A DNA stretch of 64,000 nt from an uncultured Shewanella sp. (GTDB lineage: Bacteria > Pseudomonadota > Gammaproteobacteria > Enterobacterales > Shewanellaceae), in the NCBI RefSeq assembly GCF_947501665.1, contig NZ_CANMWS010000002.1:226686-290685 (forward strand), in the 5' to 3' direction. The translations under genes and the position numbers were made by a program. Below the pieces are notes generated by a model. The model did not search any database, had not been told where the DNA came from, and saw nothing but the letters and a program-made list of their open reading frames with translations. Of the stretch, positions 19,752-28,174 are shown piece by piece. Every line of letters starts with the position of its first letter. Positions within the stretch are counted from its first letter, which is position 1.

Positions 19752-20982
19752 CGAATGTCCCTTCAAGTAAATCTGTACTTAGCATGTCATTTTCTACACC
19801 TTGCACTTCAACCTTATCATGCTCTTCCACCTCCATAGCACTCATCTTTGTTTCGTAAAAATCTCTCGCATTATTTTCAAGAATATCCATACACTCTAGT
19901 TCAGTTAACTCATTGAGCTGTTTATGAATATCAAGTGCTAAAAATTGCTGATGATCCGGATGAGGAAAATCACTACCAAACAAAAGTTTTTTATGCCCTA
20001 TCACATTAATCACGTCACGAAGACAAGGCTCTCCCAATTCCAGTGTCACCCAACACTGACGTTTAAAATAAGCTGAAGGTCGCATCTTAATATTGTCATT
20101 GACTAAAGTAGGGAATTCAGGAAAGCAGATATGATCTAAACGCCATAACCAATGGGGAACCCATGACGCTCCAGCCTCCAAAAAGCCAAACTTAAGCTGA
20201 GGATGCCGCTCAAACACACCCGATTCTAATAAAGACACGAAAGCCATTTGTGCTTCCATGGGATGAGAGCACGCATGTAACGCAAATCGAGAATGAAAAC
20301 GATCACTGCCAACCGTTGACGCATGCAGGTTAGTTCCACCGTGGATCACTATCGCAATATTATATCGCTCAGCCATTGCCCAAAATAAATTATAATCACT
20401 GTGCCCTAAACTTCTTTTTGCTATCACCTCCGGTCTAAGTATTATTGACGTCCAATTATTTTTTATCACCTTAGTTAATTGCATGACCAATGATTGGGGT
20501 TGATGTCGACTGATTAATCCTACCGCTCTTAAGCGTATAGGATCCGTTTGACAATAAAATTTTAGCCAACGATTATAAGCATCGGCATAAGCCAAGGATA
20601 CCTCTGCAGGGATCAACGCGTGATTAACAATATACATAGCAAAAGTCGGTAATATACAAGCCACCTGGATATTGGCTGCATCCATGCTATTTAATTGCTC
20701 AATAGCTGTCATGGCTTTCTTTCTTTGCTCTACACTCAATGCATTACGCTGGCTACTCGCAAGCTTAAGTGCACTCCCCCAGTGAAACAATAAAGGAAAT
20801 GGTCCAATAGCATAGGTTGGTAATACCGGCTGAATTTGATTACAGGCTCCCTTCACAGAAGGTGATTCAACTATTTCATCAATTAAGTGGAGTGGAAATT
20901 GATTAAATATGTCCTTATCAACATATTCTTCCCATATTTCAATCGGTTCAATTAAATGCCTGTCCGAATCATAGAGAATCAT
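19741..20982 (-). CDS. Amidohydrolase-2 family metal-dependent hydrolase in the TOMM operon
   Basis: 413 residues. It has the amidohydrolase-2 (ACMSD-like) TIM-barrel pattern: N-terminal DSDRHLIEP, IVIHGGTNLHAS in the middle, FGFLEAGASWVPHWLWR and the terminal metal-site aspartate in LLFGSDFPHPDH. The usual N-terminal H-x-H is reduced to R-H (DRHLIEP), as in many members of this subgroup. The acidic C-terminal tail after residue 380 is extra. It lies between the precursor and cyclodehydratase genes, so it probably tailors or hydrolyses the modified peptide or a small co-substrate; the reaction cannot be read from the sequence. Confidence 0.85.
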   Translation of the reverse strand: MILYDSDRHLIEPIEIWEEYVDKDIFNQFPLHLIDEIVESPSVKGACNQIQPVLPTYAIGPFPLLFHWGSALKLASSQRNALSVEQRKKAMTAIEQLNSMDAANIQVACILPTFAMYIVNHALIPAEVSLAYADAYNRWLKFYCQTDPIRLRAVGLISRHQPQSLVMQLTKVIKNNWTSIILRPEVIAKRSLGHSDYNLFWAMAERYNIAIVIHGGTNLHASTVGSDRFHSRFALHACSHPMEAQMAFVSLLESGVFERHPQLKFGFLEAGASWVPHWLWRLDHICFPEFPTLVNDNIKMRPSAYFKRQCWVTLELGEPCLRDVINVIGHKKLLFGSDFPHPDHQQFLALDIHKQLNELTELECMDILENNARDFYETKMSAMEVEEHDKVEVQGVENDMLSTDLLEGTFDDV

Positions 20983-21032
20983 CTTAATAACATCCTTATT
21001 CTATTGTTCTTTGATAATTTACAAGCGAATAA

Positions 21033-21059
21033 AAAAGGCCTTTTAGCAATGTACTAAAA
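21033..21059 (-). terminator. Weak hairpin after the precursor gene
   Basis: On the minus strand a 6-bp TTTTAG/CTAAAA stem (21059-21041) is followed by GGCC and six U residues, 20 bases after the precursor stop codon. It is too weak for full termination and might set a higher level of precursor mRNA than of the downstream enzymes. Confidence 0.35.
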
Positions 21060-21079
21060 TGCCGCAGATCATAAAGCCA

Positions 21080-21907
21080 TTAACAGCAAGTAAAAGGATA
21101 AGAGTTACCATCATCATTATATGCAGCTAACGCAATAGGCAACACAGCTTTATCATTTTGGTTGCCATTAGGATTATGTGGTTTTTTCGGTTTACCAAGT
21201 GAAATCACATTGGCCGGATATTGATTAACACAATCACAAGTGCTATTGAGTTTAAAAGGTTTGTTATCTTTGAAATTAATGAAAAAATTCCATGGGTTAT
21301 TATAACCAAACCACTTCGATAAAATCGGCGTTTTATCTGAATTATCACCATTTTTATTAATAATGCTTGCTTTAAAACTTTCATCCTCCCAATAAAGTGA
21401 GATAGCTCGTAATACTACAGCGGAAAAATCCAGTAAATCAAAATCTGCGACTCCCATTGTTAATATACTGGGGATAGGGATATTTTTTTCATTAAGTAAA
21501 TCAACTATCGATTGCTGACTGTCGTCATCAAACAACATTTCAAAATTCGATTTTATTTTCCCCATAAAAGTAGGAAAAATAAAATTATACTTTGCTAAAG
21601 CTTCCACCCTATATTCAATGCCAGGATCTTCTGGAAAATAAATGATTAAGCGATCATCGTCTCCTACCCAACGTCCAGTTTGAATAGGATCCCAATGTAA
21701 ATTGGCACCATCATCCTTTAAAAAGTTAATCACTAAATTTTTCCAAGGATTAATAAACTGCTTAGGAGAGCCAGAATTGTTTTCTAAGAAAGTGAGAATA
21801 CTGCTTTCGCCCTCTTTATGAAATATATCAGCAAATTGAGGATCAACCCATGATTTTGCCACTGCAGACAAATAGGCTGTTTTGAAACTTAGAATAGTAT
21901 TACTCAT
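21080..21907 (-). CDS. TOMM/bacteriocin precursor, BMA_0021/BMA_0022-like, with duplicated leader module
   Basis: 275 residues. Residues 7-35 (YLSAVAKSWVDPQFADIF) resemble nitrile-hydratase-like leader peptides, and PWKNLVINFLKDDG follows. A second, diverged copy of the same arrangement occurs at 159-218 (VLRAISLYWEDESFKASII, then PWNFFINFKDNK), so the protein looks like a head-to-tail fusion of two precursor modules. All four cysteines lie in the last 52 residues: STCDC (224, 226) and the C-terminal TCC (274, 275); these are the likely cyclisation sites. It sits between the kinase/cyclase and amidohydrolase/cyclodehydratase genes. Family assignment is from memory of the Burkholderia TOMM system; maturation is inferred. 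Confidence 0.8.
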   Translation of the reverse strand: MSNTILSFKTAYLSAVAKSWVDPQFADIFHKEGESSILTFLENNSGSPKQFINPWKNLVINFLKDDGANLHWDPIQTGRWVGDDDRLIIYFPEDPGIEYRVEALAKYNFIFPTFMGKIKSNFEMLFDDDSQQSIVDLLNEKNIPIPSILTMGVADFDLLDFSAVVLRAISLYWEDESFKASIINKNGDNSDKTPILSKWFGYNNPWNFFINFKDNKPFKLNSTCDCVNQYPANVISLGKPKKPHNPNGNQNDKAVLPIALAAYNDDGNSYPFTCC

Positions 21908-21935
21908 TACTTACCTTCTCATTTTAAATTAAATA

Positions 21936-24900
21936 TTATTGAATAAGATCAACATTTTTCATCCACTGTTTTTTTATTAATAATGCTTCTTTTAAAAATA
22001 AATACGCTTTTTGTTTTTTTGCTAGCTGAATGGATGTCTGTAAAAGTGCCTCCCCTCTCTCACACTGACCATTTTTTTGGCTTAGCAATACCAACGCCAA
22101 AGTGTTATTAACGATAGGTAAGGCTGCCATTTCATTATTTTTAATTGACTTTTCATAGGATAATTCCATCAAAAATAGTGCTTCATCAATACGAGATAAA
22201 GCCAACAGTTTTTTAGCAATAAAATGAATATACCAACCTGTTGCAAAATCATAATCTGAATGACATAACGTCATTACGCTCTGCTTGGCTTTATCTAAAT
22301 TTCCCCTTGCTGTCTCAAGTAAAATATCAATATAAAGGGTATAAAATATCGGATTATCGGCTTGATAATATTGCTGATAATAGTCTTCACAGATTTTTAT
22401 CACCTCATCATCATTCCCCTTAAAGCTCATACATAAAGCATAAAAAATATGAGCAGCTACACAAGATACGGAATAATGACCGTCGCAAGATAAATCAACC
22501 GCTGATTGTGCCAGTATTATCGCTTTATCTAATTGATCAATATGTAAATAAGATAGAGATAGCATGCCTAAGCAATAAGGTTTAAAGTCGGTATTATTTT
22601 CCATAAACAATTGTTGTGGTGCAGCATCATATAAACTAATGGCTGCTTCGAACTTTTCTATCGAATGATGGAATTCCCCCGTTAACTGATAATTTTGCGC
22701 CAAGAAGCACAAGGTTGGCACATGATATTCTTGATAATCATCCACATTATATTGCGTTAATAGTGCCTCACCGAACTCTCTTGCGAGTTGATACTGAGAT
22801 GAGTGATGCAAATGTAAAAAATGGAGAAATTCACTGGTCATTTTTAAACGATGACACAATTCCTTCTTATCTTCTTGAATATGACTTGGAAGCACTAACA
22901 AGGTTTTTTGAATATCTTTGCTCCATTGATGGGCTCGCTCAGAGGTATAACTATTCACCACAAGCTCAGAAGAAATACTCATTTCATAACATATTAATCT
23001 TGAATAATCTCGTCCCTCAATTTCAGGTATATGTTTTATCCAATCCAGTAATTGTGCTGTTAAATTTAATACTTCTGAATTTGCTCCTGCTGTTGACAGA
23101 TGCTTCAAAGCCACTAATCCTTGAGCTGTTGCCTGAGTAAATTCCTGTGCATAAGAAAAATGTAGCGCAACTTCCATTGCACTATACTCTTCAGCTTGAA
23201 GTAATTCATGAGCAATTAAGCCATGAAAATACTGTCGACTTCGATGGCCAATAGTGGCATAGGCAGCCTCTCGAACTAAGGCATGCTTAAAAATATAACG
23301 ATCCCCTTTTACTTGTCTTAAACGGTAGATCAATTCTTGGCTTAATAATTCATCGATATCATTTTGTACTTTTTCTTCAGTGCTATCTGACGTCGCAACG
23401 AGTAAAGCATAATCAAATTCTCTACCAATACACGCCGCCAATTGCACTGACTCTTTGGCATACACTAAGCTGTCTAATTTTTGCTGCAAAGAATCTAATA
23501 ACGTATGAGGAATTTCAGATAATGCCGCATGACTCACAAAATCAACTTGACCATTTAGCACTTCTATCCAATGTTTGTCACGAAGCATATTAACCAATTC
23601 TTCGATAAACAAAGGAATGCCATCGGTACGATGACAAACAAGTGCTAAGACCCGCATCGCCACATTTTCACGCCCAAATATACTTTTAACAATATAATGG
23701 GTTTGCGTTTGGGTCAGTCCCATTAATTTTACTGGCGTAATTATGTTTTTATTCAGGGCCCTAGGTAAGTTTCCTCTAGAGGTTATCAATACAATGACTT
23801 CACCATTCTGAAACAGACGATGCTGAAAAACAAAAGTGATAAATTCAACACTTGTGGGATCGCTCCAATGTAAATCTTCAATAATCAGTAAAGTAGCGGA
23901 CTTACTCTGCTCACCTTGACAATGAAATAATAAAATAGCCAAGGCCTCAAAAAGGATCTTTTTCTGTTTATCAGGAGCGACCACCATCACTTCTTGCTGA
24001 TCAGACAAGGTTATTTCTAGCCAAATGCACAACACAAAAAGGCTTTGTGCCGTATTAACATGCTCATAATCATCCAATACTGAGGTAAACTTATGAACTA
24101 AATCAGTTGTAAGTTCCCCTTCAACACAGTAACGATACTTCAACAATGATAGAATGGGATATAAAGCATTAAATTGATGTTCTGGTAAACATTGAACCAT
24201 CATATGCTGGTGTGATTGAGCTTTTTGCCTTAACTCAAAGATTAATCTAGATTTTCCAATTCCTGCTTCGCCATAAATAAAAGCGGCTTTTCTTCCCCCA
24301 CTCTCAAATAGAGACAATAACAATGCCATATCGTCTTCACGGCCAATAAATTCATGATATTGATCATTTTTTCTAAGAAAACTAAAAGCTTCAACCTTTC
24401 TCTCTGCAATAAGTTGAAAAGAGATATTATGATTAAAAAAGCCATCTTGTGTTGATGCTGTATTTGCAGCAAACTCAATATGATTTCCAAGCAGTTGCTC
24501 ACTCGCTTGAGTACATAATATTTGCTGTGGCTGAGCATAGCGCATTAACGCCATAGCACGATTAATCGTATCTCCTTCTGGCACAGAATCTTGATAATGT
24601 GTCACCACACCAGTATTCATTGCCATCCTAACTTGCACTTCAATCCCAACACTCAACCTTAATAGGGCATTACATTTATTCAATCGACTATTAATTTCTA
24701 ATGCCGTACGGGCACATAAACGGCTATCATTATCGCTCACGGTGGGATAACCAAAATAAAACAGCTGAGTGTCCCCAAGATCCCCCACGTGAAAAGCACC
24801 ATAACTGACCGCAATGTCTGAACACTGAGACTTTTGGTCCCGGTGAATAGCATCAATCACCTCTAAATCCACGCTATCTTTCTTCACCGAAATAACATTC

Positions 24901-25949
24901 AAAGATAAACACAAAACGGAAATCTGTTTACGTTCAATCAATCCACTAAACACAAATACATCAAGATTCACTTGCGTTTCATCATGCTCCCGACTTAACT
25001 GTAACTCCCTTAAAAGTTTAGGCTCTTTATTGTCCCCCACTGATGCACCCAACTCACCAACCAAAGACAAAAAATTTAATTGATTCAATTCATGATAAAT
25101 ATCACTCGCAATCCCCGCTCTATCTTGTACTTTTTTATTTAACACACGACGCAATAAATTGGCTACAGGGTGACCAGCCAGAGCCGCAGGAATGGGGACA
25201 TTTGACTGACTTAACTGTTTATGAAATATAGAAGCTAAATTTGTCCCCCCCATAACAGCTTGCCCCGTTATGCACTCTAAAAAAACTAACCCCCATACAT
25301 ATAAATCACTTTTTACAGTGGGTGCCTCACCCCTTAATTGTTCTGGAGCACTGTAAGAAGGCGTCCCTAAGGTTTCTTGAGTTAATGTAAGACTTAATTC
25401 ATCCGTTTTACGTGTCTCATTGGTAAATGCACCGATCCCAAAATCAAGAATTTTAACGTGATGATTAACATCTGATTTCATTAACATAATATTCGCGGGT
25501 TTAAGATCTCTATGGATCACTCCTCGCTCATGAGCATGGGACAAAGAGTCTAATATTTGAGACATCACATTAACCGCTTGCATCGGCCTCAAAGGACCCT
25601 GCTCAAATAACACTTCTTTTAAAGACTGCCCTTCTATATATTCAAATACAGCGTAAATTAAATCATCATTAATACAGCCTTTATCAAGCAAACGAACAAT
25701 ATTGGGATGAGAAAGACGACTATTTAGCTGAGTTTCACGGTGAAATCTGGCAAGGTAGCGATGACGTTTCTCTTCATCAAAATCAGACGCTAAAGTCAAA
25801 AACTTAATCGCGACAATTTGCTCCGTTTTGCGGTTTTGCGCACGATAAACTTGACCAAATCCACCTTGACCTATTTTATCAAGTAATGTGTAGTCGTCAG
25901 AATGAAACCTTGTTGGAATAGAAGAAGTGCTTGATTCATATAAGTTCAT
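21936..25949 (-). CDS. TOMM-system Ser/Thr kinase / nucleotide cyclase-like / AAA ATPase / TPR fusion
   Basis: 1337 residues. Residues 20-290: complete protein kinase (GQGGFGQV, VAIKF Lys49, HRDLKPAN Asp148, DFG 169-171 region, APEQLRG). Residues 341-500: class III adenylate/guanylate cyclase-like domain, but the first metal aspartate position reads VLCLSL (Ser349) while GDTQLFYFGYP keeps the second; catalysis is doubtful. Residues 535 on: AAA/AfsR-like ATPase with Walker A GEAGIGKS (560-567) and Walker B LLIIEDLHWSD. The C-terminal 400 residues are helical, TPR-like repeats. No membrane segment. The architecture matches the 'TOMM system kinase/cyclase fusion' family. GAGAGG precedes the ATG; it starts the operon, 29 bases ahead of the precursor. 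Confidence 0.9.
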   Translation of the reverse strand: MNLYESSTSSIPTRFHSDDYTLLDKIGQGGFGQVYRAQNRKTEQIVAIKFLTLASDFDEEKRHRYLARFHRETQLNSRLSHPNIVRLLDKGCINDDLIYAVFEYIEGQSLKEVLFEQGPLRPMQAVNVMSQILDSLSHAHERGVIHRDLKPANIMLMKSDVNHHVKILDFGIGAFTNETRKTDELSLTLTQETLGTPSYSAPEQLRGEAPTVKSDLYVWGLVFLECITGQAVMGGTNLASIFHKQLSQSNVPIPAALAGHPVANLLRRVLNKKVQDRAGIASDIYHELNQLNFLSLVGELGASVGDNKEPKLLRELQLSREHDETQVNLDVFVFSGLIERKQISVLCLSLNVISVKKDSVDLEVIDAIHRDQKSQCSDIAVSYGAFHVGDLGDTQLFYFGYPTVSDNDSRLCARTALEINSRLNKCNALLRLSVGIEVQVRMAMNTGVVTHYQDSVPEGDTINRAMALMRYAQPQQILCTQASEQLLGNHIEFAANTASTQDGFFNHNISFQLIAERKVEAFSFLRKNDQYHEFIGREDDMALLLSLFESGGRKAAFIYGEAGIGKSRLIFELRQKAQSHQHMMVQCLPEHQFNALYPILSLLKYRYCVEGELTTDLVHKFTSVLDDYEHVNTAQSLFVLCIWLEITLSDQQEVMVVAPDKQKKILFEALAILLFHCQGEQSKSATLLIIEDLHWSDPTSVEFITFVFQHRLFQNGEVIVLITSRGNLPRALNKNIITPVKLMGLTQTQTHYIVKSIFGRENVAMRVLALVCHRTDGIPLFIEELVNMLRDKHWIEVLNGQVDFVSHAALSEIPHTLLDSLQQKLDSLVYAKESVQLAACIGREFDYALLVATSDSTEEKVQNDIDELLSQELIYRLRQVKGDRYIFKHALVREAAYATIGHRSRQYFHGLIAHELLQAEEYSAMEVALHFSYAQEFTQATAQGLVALKHLSTAGANSEVLNLTAQLLDWIKHIPEIEGRDYSRLICYEMSISSELVVNSYTSERAHQWSKDIQKTLLVLPSHIQEDKKELCHRLKMTSEFLHFLHLHHSSQYQLAREFGEALLTQYNVDDYQEYHVPTLCFLAQNYQLTGEFHHSIEKFEAAISLYDAAPQQLFMENNTDFKPYCLGMLSLSYLHIDQLDKAIILAQSAVDLSCDGHYSVSCVAAHIFYALCMSFKGNDDEVIKICEDYYQQYYQADNPIFYTLYIDILLETARGNLDKAKQSVMTLCHSDYDFATGWYIHFIAKKLLALSRIDEALFLMELSYEKSIKNNEMAALPIVNNTLALVLLSQKNGQCERGEALLQTSIQLAKKQKAYLFLKEALLIKKQWMKNVDLIQ

Positions 25950-26156
25950 TTCGCTGTGCCTCTCAAATCATGACAAACTTGCCAGAAAAGGTAAGACTCA
26001 GCCCCTAACTTATTTAAAGATAATTTTTTACCCTACAACATAAGTAATCTCAAGTAAATAACCCAATCACACTAACAACAGTATTGTAAAACAGTGCCTT
26101 TTTAGCGCTAAGATACACTAGAATAAAATACATTCACTTCATTTAAGGCATCATCA
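25950..26156. promoter_or_regulatory. Divergent promoter region of the TOMM operon and the 26157 hydrolase
   Basis: 207 bases between divergent genes, so promoters for both must lie here. A 10-bp palindrome TTAGCGCTAA (26102-26111) and an AT-rich stretch TAGAATAAAAT just downstream could be an operator and a -10 region for the plus-strand gene. Tentative. Confidence 0.35.
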
Positions 26157-26915
26157 ATGCTAAACACTCTCCCTGTATTTGATAGCCACTTTCATATCAT
26201 TGACTGCAAATACCCTTTGATCCCCAACCAAGGGTATTTGCCCGCCCCTTTTACGGTACAGGATTACCAGCAACAAACCAGCCATTATAATATTTGTGGT
26301 GGCGCTATTGTTTCAGGCTCATTTCAAGGCTTTGATCAAGGCTATTTAATTGACGCATTAGCGCAACTAGGTTCTGAATTTGTCGGTGTGACTCAGCTGC
26401 CAGCTGAGGTTAAAGATGAAGACATCCTCAAGCTAAATAGAGCAGGTATTAAAGCATTGCGCTTTAATCTCAAACGAGGAGGCTCTGAAAATATTGCCCA
26501 TTTAAGCCAGATGGCTCATCGTGTGAACGAAATAGCAGGTTGGCATATTGAACTGTATATTGACAGTAAAGATTTATTTGATCTGTTCCCTCAAATAATG
26601 ACGCTTCCCGCTGTCAGTATTGATCATTTAGGCCTCAAAAAAGCAGGGTTTAATACATTATTAAAGTTGGTTGAAAAAGGGATAAAGGTCAAAGCCACTG
26701 GCTTTGGAAGGGTCGATTTTAATATCAAAACCGCATTAAAAAGCTTATATTCAGCCAACCCAACCGCCCTCATGTTTGGTACTGACTTACCCTCTACTCG
26801 AGCATCAAGACCCTATAGAAATGAGGATTTTTTAACCATCATCGACACACTTGGTGAAAATGCAGCACATGCTGTATTTTACGAAAACGCAAAAACATTT
26901 TATCGTATTCCTTAA
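26157..26915 (+). CDS. Metal-dependent hydrolase, amidohydrolase-2 family (small TIM barrel)
   Basis: 252 residues. Metal-site landmarks are FDSHFHII (H-x-H) at the N-terminus, VSIDHLGL in the middle and LMFGTDLPSTRA near the end, the pattern of small amidohydrolase-2 proteins that act as lactonases or dehydratase-like hydrolases. Short and cytoplasmic. It is followed 94 bases later by a LysR regulator on the same strand and is divergent from the TOMM operon; it is not closely similar to the TOMM amidohydrolase (19741-20982). Substrate unknown. Confidence 0.82.
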   Translation: MLNTLPVFDSHFHIIDCKYPLIPNQGYLPAPFTVQDYQQQTSHYNICGGAIVSGSFQGFDQGYLIDALAQLGSEFVGVTQLPAEVKDEDILKLNRAGIKALRFNLKRGGSENIAHLSQMAHRVNEIAGWHIELYIDSKDLFDLFPQIMTLPAVSIDHLGLKKAGFNTLLKLVEKGIKVKATGFGRVDFNIKTALKSLYSANPTALMFGTDLPSTRASRPYRNEDFLTIIDTLGENAAHAVFYENAKTFYRIP

Positions 26916-27009
26916 GTTTTTACCCTTCGCCAAAATGCCCATAGGTTTTTCTAATTAAATTGGTCATACTCTAACGTTAAACACTGTTTTCTCAATAAGG
27001 AGAGCATTT

Positions 27010-27948
27010 GTGATCCAAGATAGAGCCAGTCAAATGGCCATATTTCATACCTTAGTTAAAATCGGAAACTTCACTGCCGCCGCAGAAAAGCTACGAGTAT
27101 CCACCTCTCATGTCAGTAAACAACTGTCTCTGCTTGAAGCTGAATTCAATGTAAAATTAGTCCAGCGCACCACCCGTAGCTTCACCCTGACAGAAGCGGG
27201 TCACCGTTTTGCCCAACACTGCGAACAAATCATTTACCATATTCAAGAAGCCAATGCCTCTATGGATGATATCCGCGATGATGTTTCGGGTATATTAAGA
27301 TTAGGCGTTTCCCAATCATTTGGCACATTACACATCATTCCTGCCATTGAGGAATTACGCCAGCAATATCCTGAATTAACTGTAGAAATACGCTTATTTG
27401 ATCACAGAGCCAATATGTTAGAAGAAAACCTGGATCTGTGGCTCACTAATTTTGAAGATATCCCCGAAGGCTATGTTGCTCAACGATTAGCCGATACACG
27501 CTTTATTCTGGCAGCTTCCCCTAATTACCTCATTAATCAAAATACCCCTTGCCACCCTAATGATCTACTCCAACATAATTGCTTAATTTACCAAAGCAGC
27601 CTACGAAATTATAACCATTGGTCTTTCTCAAAATCAGATGAAAGCCTATGCATTAAAGTATCAGGAAATTATCGTGTCGATTTAGCACAAGCTGTTCGAG
27701 ATGCAGCGATTGCAGGTTGGGGGATCGCATATTTAGCCAGCTACTTACTGCATAACGAATTTCGTTACGGTCAATTGGTGCAACTTTTACCTGAGTGGAA
27801 AGCCGATCAACACATGCCTTTCTATGCCGTTTACCCAAGCAGAAAGCATTTACCCAAAAAAATTTCAGCTGCATTAAACTTCTTTAAAAAACAAATTGGG
27901 CATGAACCATACTGGGATAAGAATTTAAGACCATTCGTGAAAATCTGA
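27010..27948 (+). CDS. LysR-family transcriptional regulator
   Basis: 312 residues starting at a GTG with AAGGAGAG upstream. N-terminal helix-turn-helix: FHTLVKIGNFTAAAEKLRVS followed by SHVSKQLSLLEAEF, then the linker helix QRTTRSFTLTEAG. Residues 90-300 form the substrate-binding domain (SFGTLHIIPAIEEL...). It resembles the DsdC/AaeR-like group. It probably regulates the hydrolase gene just upstream or another nearby gene; the effector is unknown. Confidence 0.9.
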   Translation: MIQDRASQMAIFHTLVKIGNFTAAAEKLRVSTSHVSKQLSLLEAEFNVKLVQRTTRSFTLTEAGHRFAQHCEQIIYHIQEANASMDDIRDDVSGILRLGVSQSFGTLHIIPAIEELRQQYPELTVEIRLFDHRANMLEENLDLWLTNFEDIPEGYVAQRLADTRFILAASPNYLINQNTPCHPNDLLQHNCLIYQSSLRNYNHWSFSKSDESLCIKVSGNYRVDLAQAVRDAAIAGWGIAYLASYLLHNEFRYGQLVQLLPEWKADQHMPFYAVYPSRKHLPKKISAALNFFKKQIGHEPYWDKNLRPFVKI

Positions 27949-28174
27949 AAAGTCCCTCTAAAAATAACAGGCTTATTTTTTATATGGAGAAAAGTATTAT
28001 TTCCTTACGGAAAATATAAAATCATCTACACCTTTAACTATATGTAAATAAATACTTTAATTTTATTCATAAAAAAAGGTTAATATTCTATTACATTTAA
28101 TTAATAAAATAGAATTGCATGATCATTCCATAAGCCTAAAATGCGCCTCTCATTTATTTTTCATCGAGGCTTCC

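Noticed and set aside
22715..23140. A 141-residue open frame on the plus strand
   Set aside because: It is antisense to the kinase/cyclase gene, shows no family pattern and lacks a binding site; it is a shadow of the real gene.
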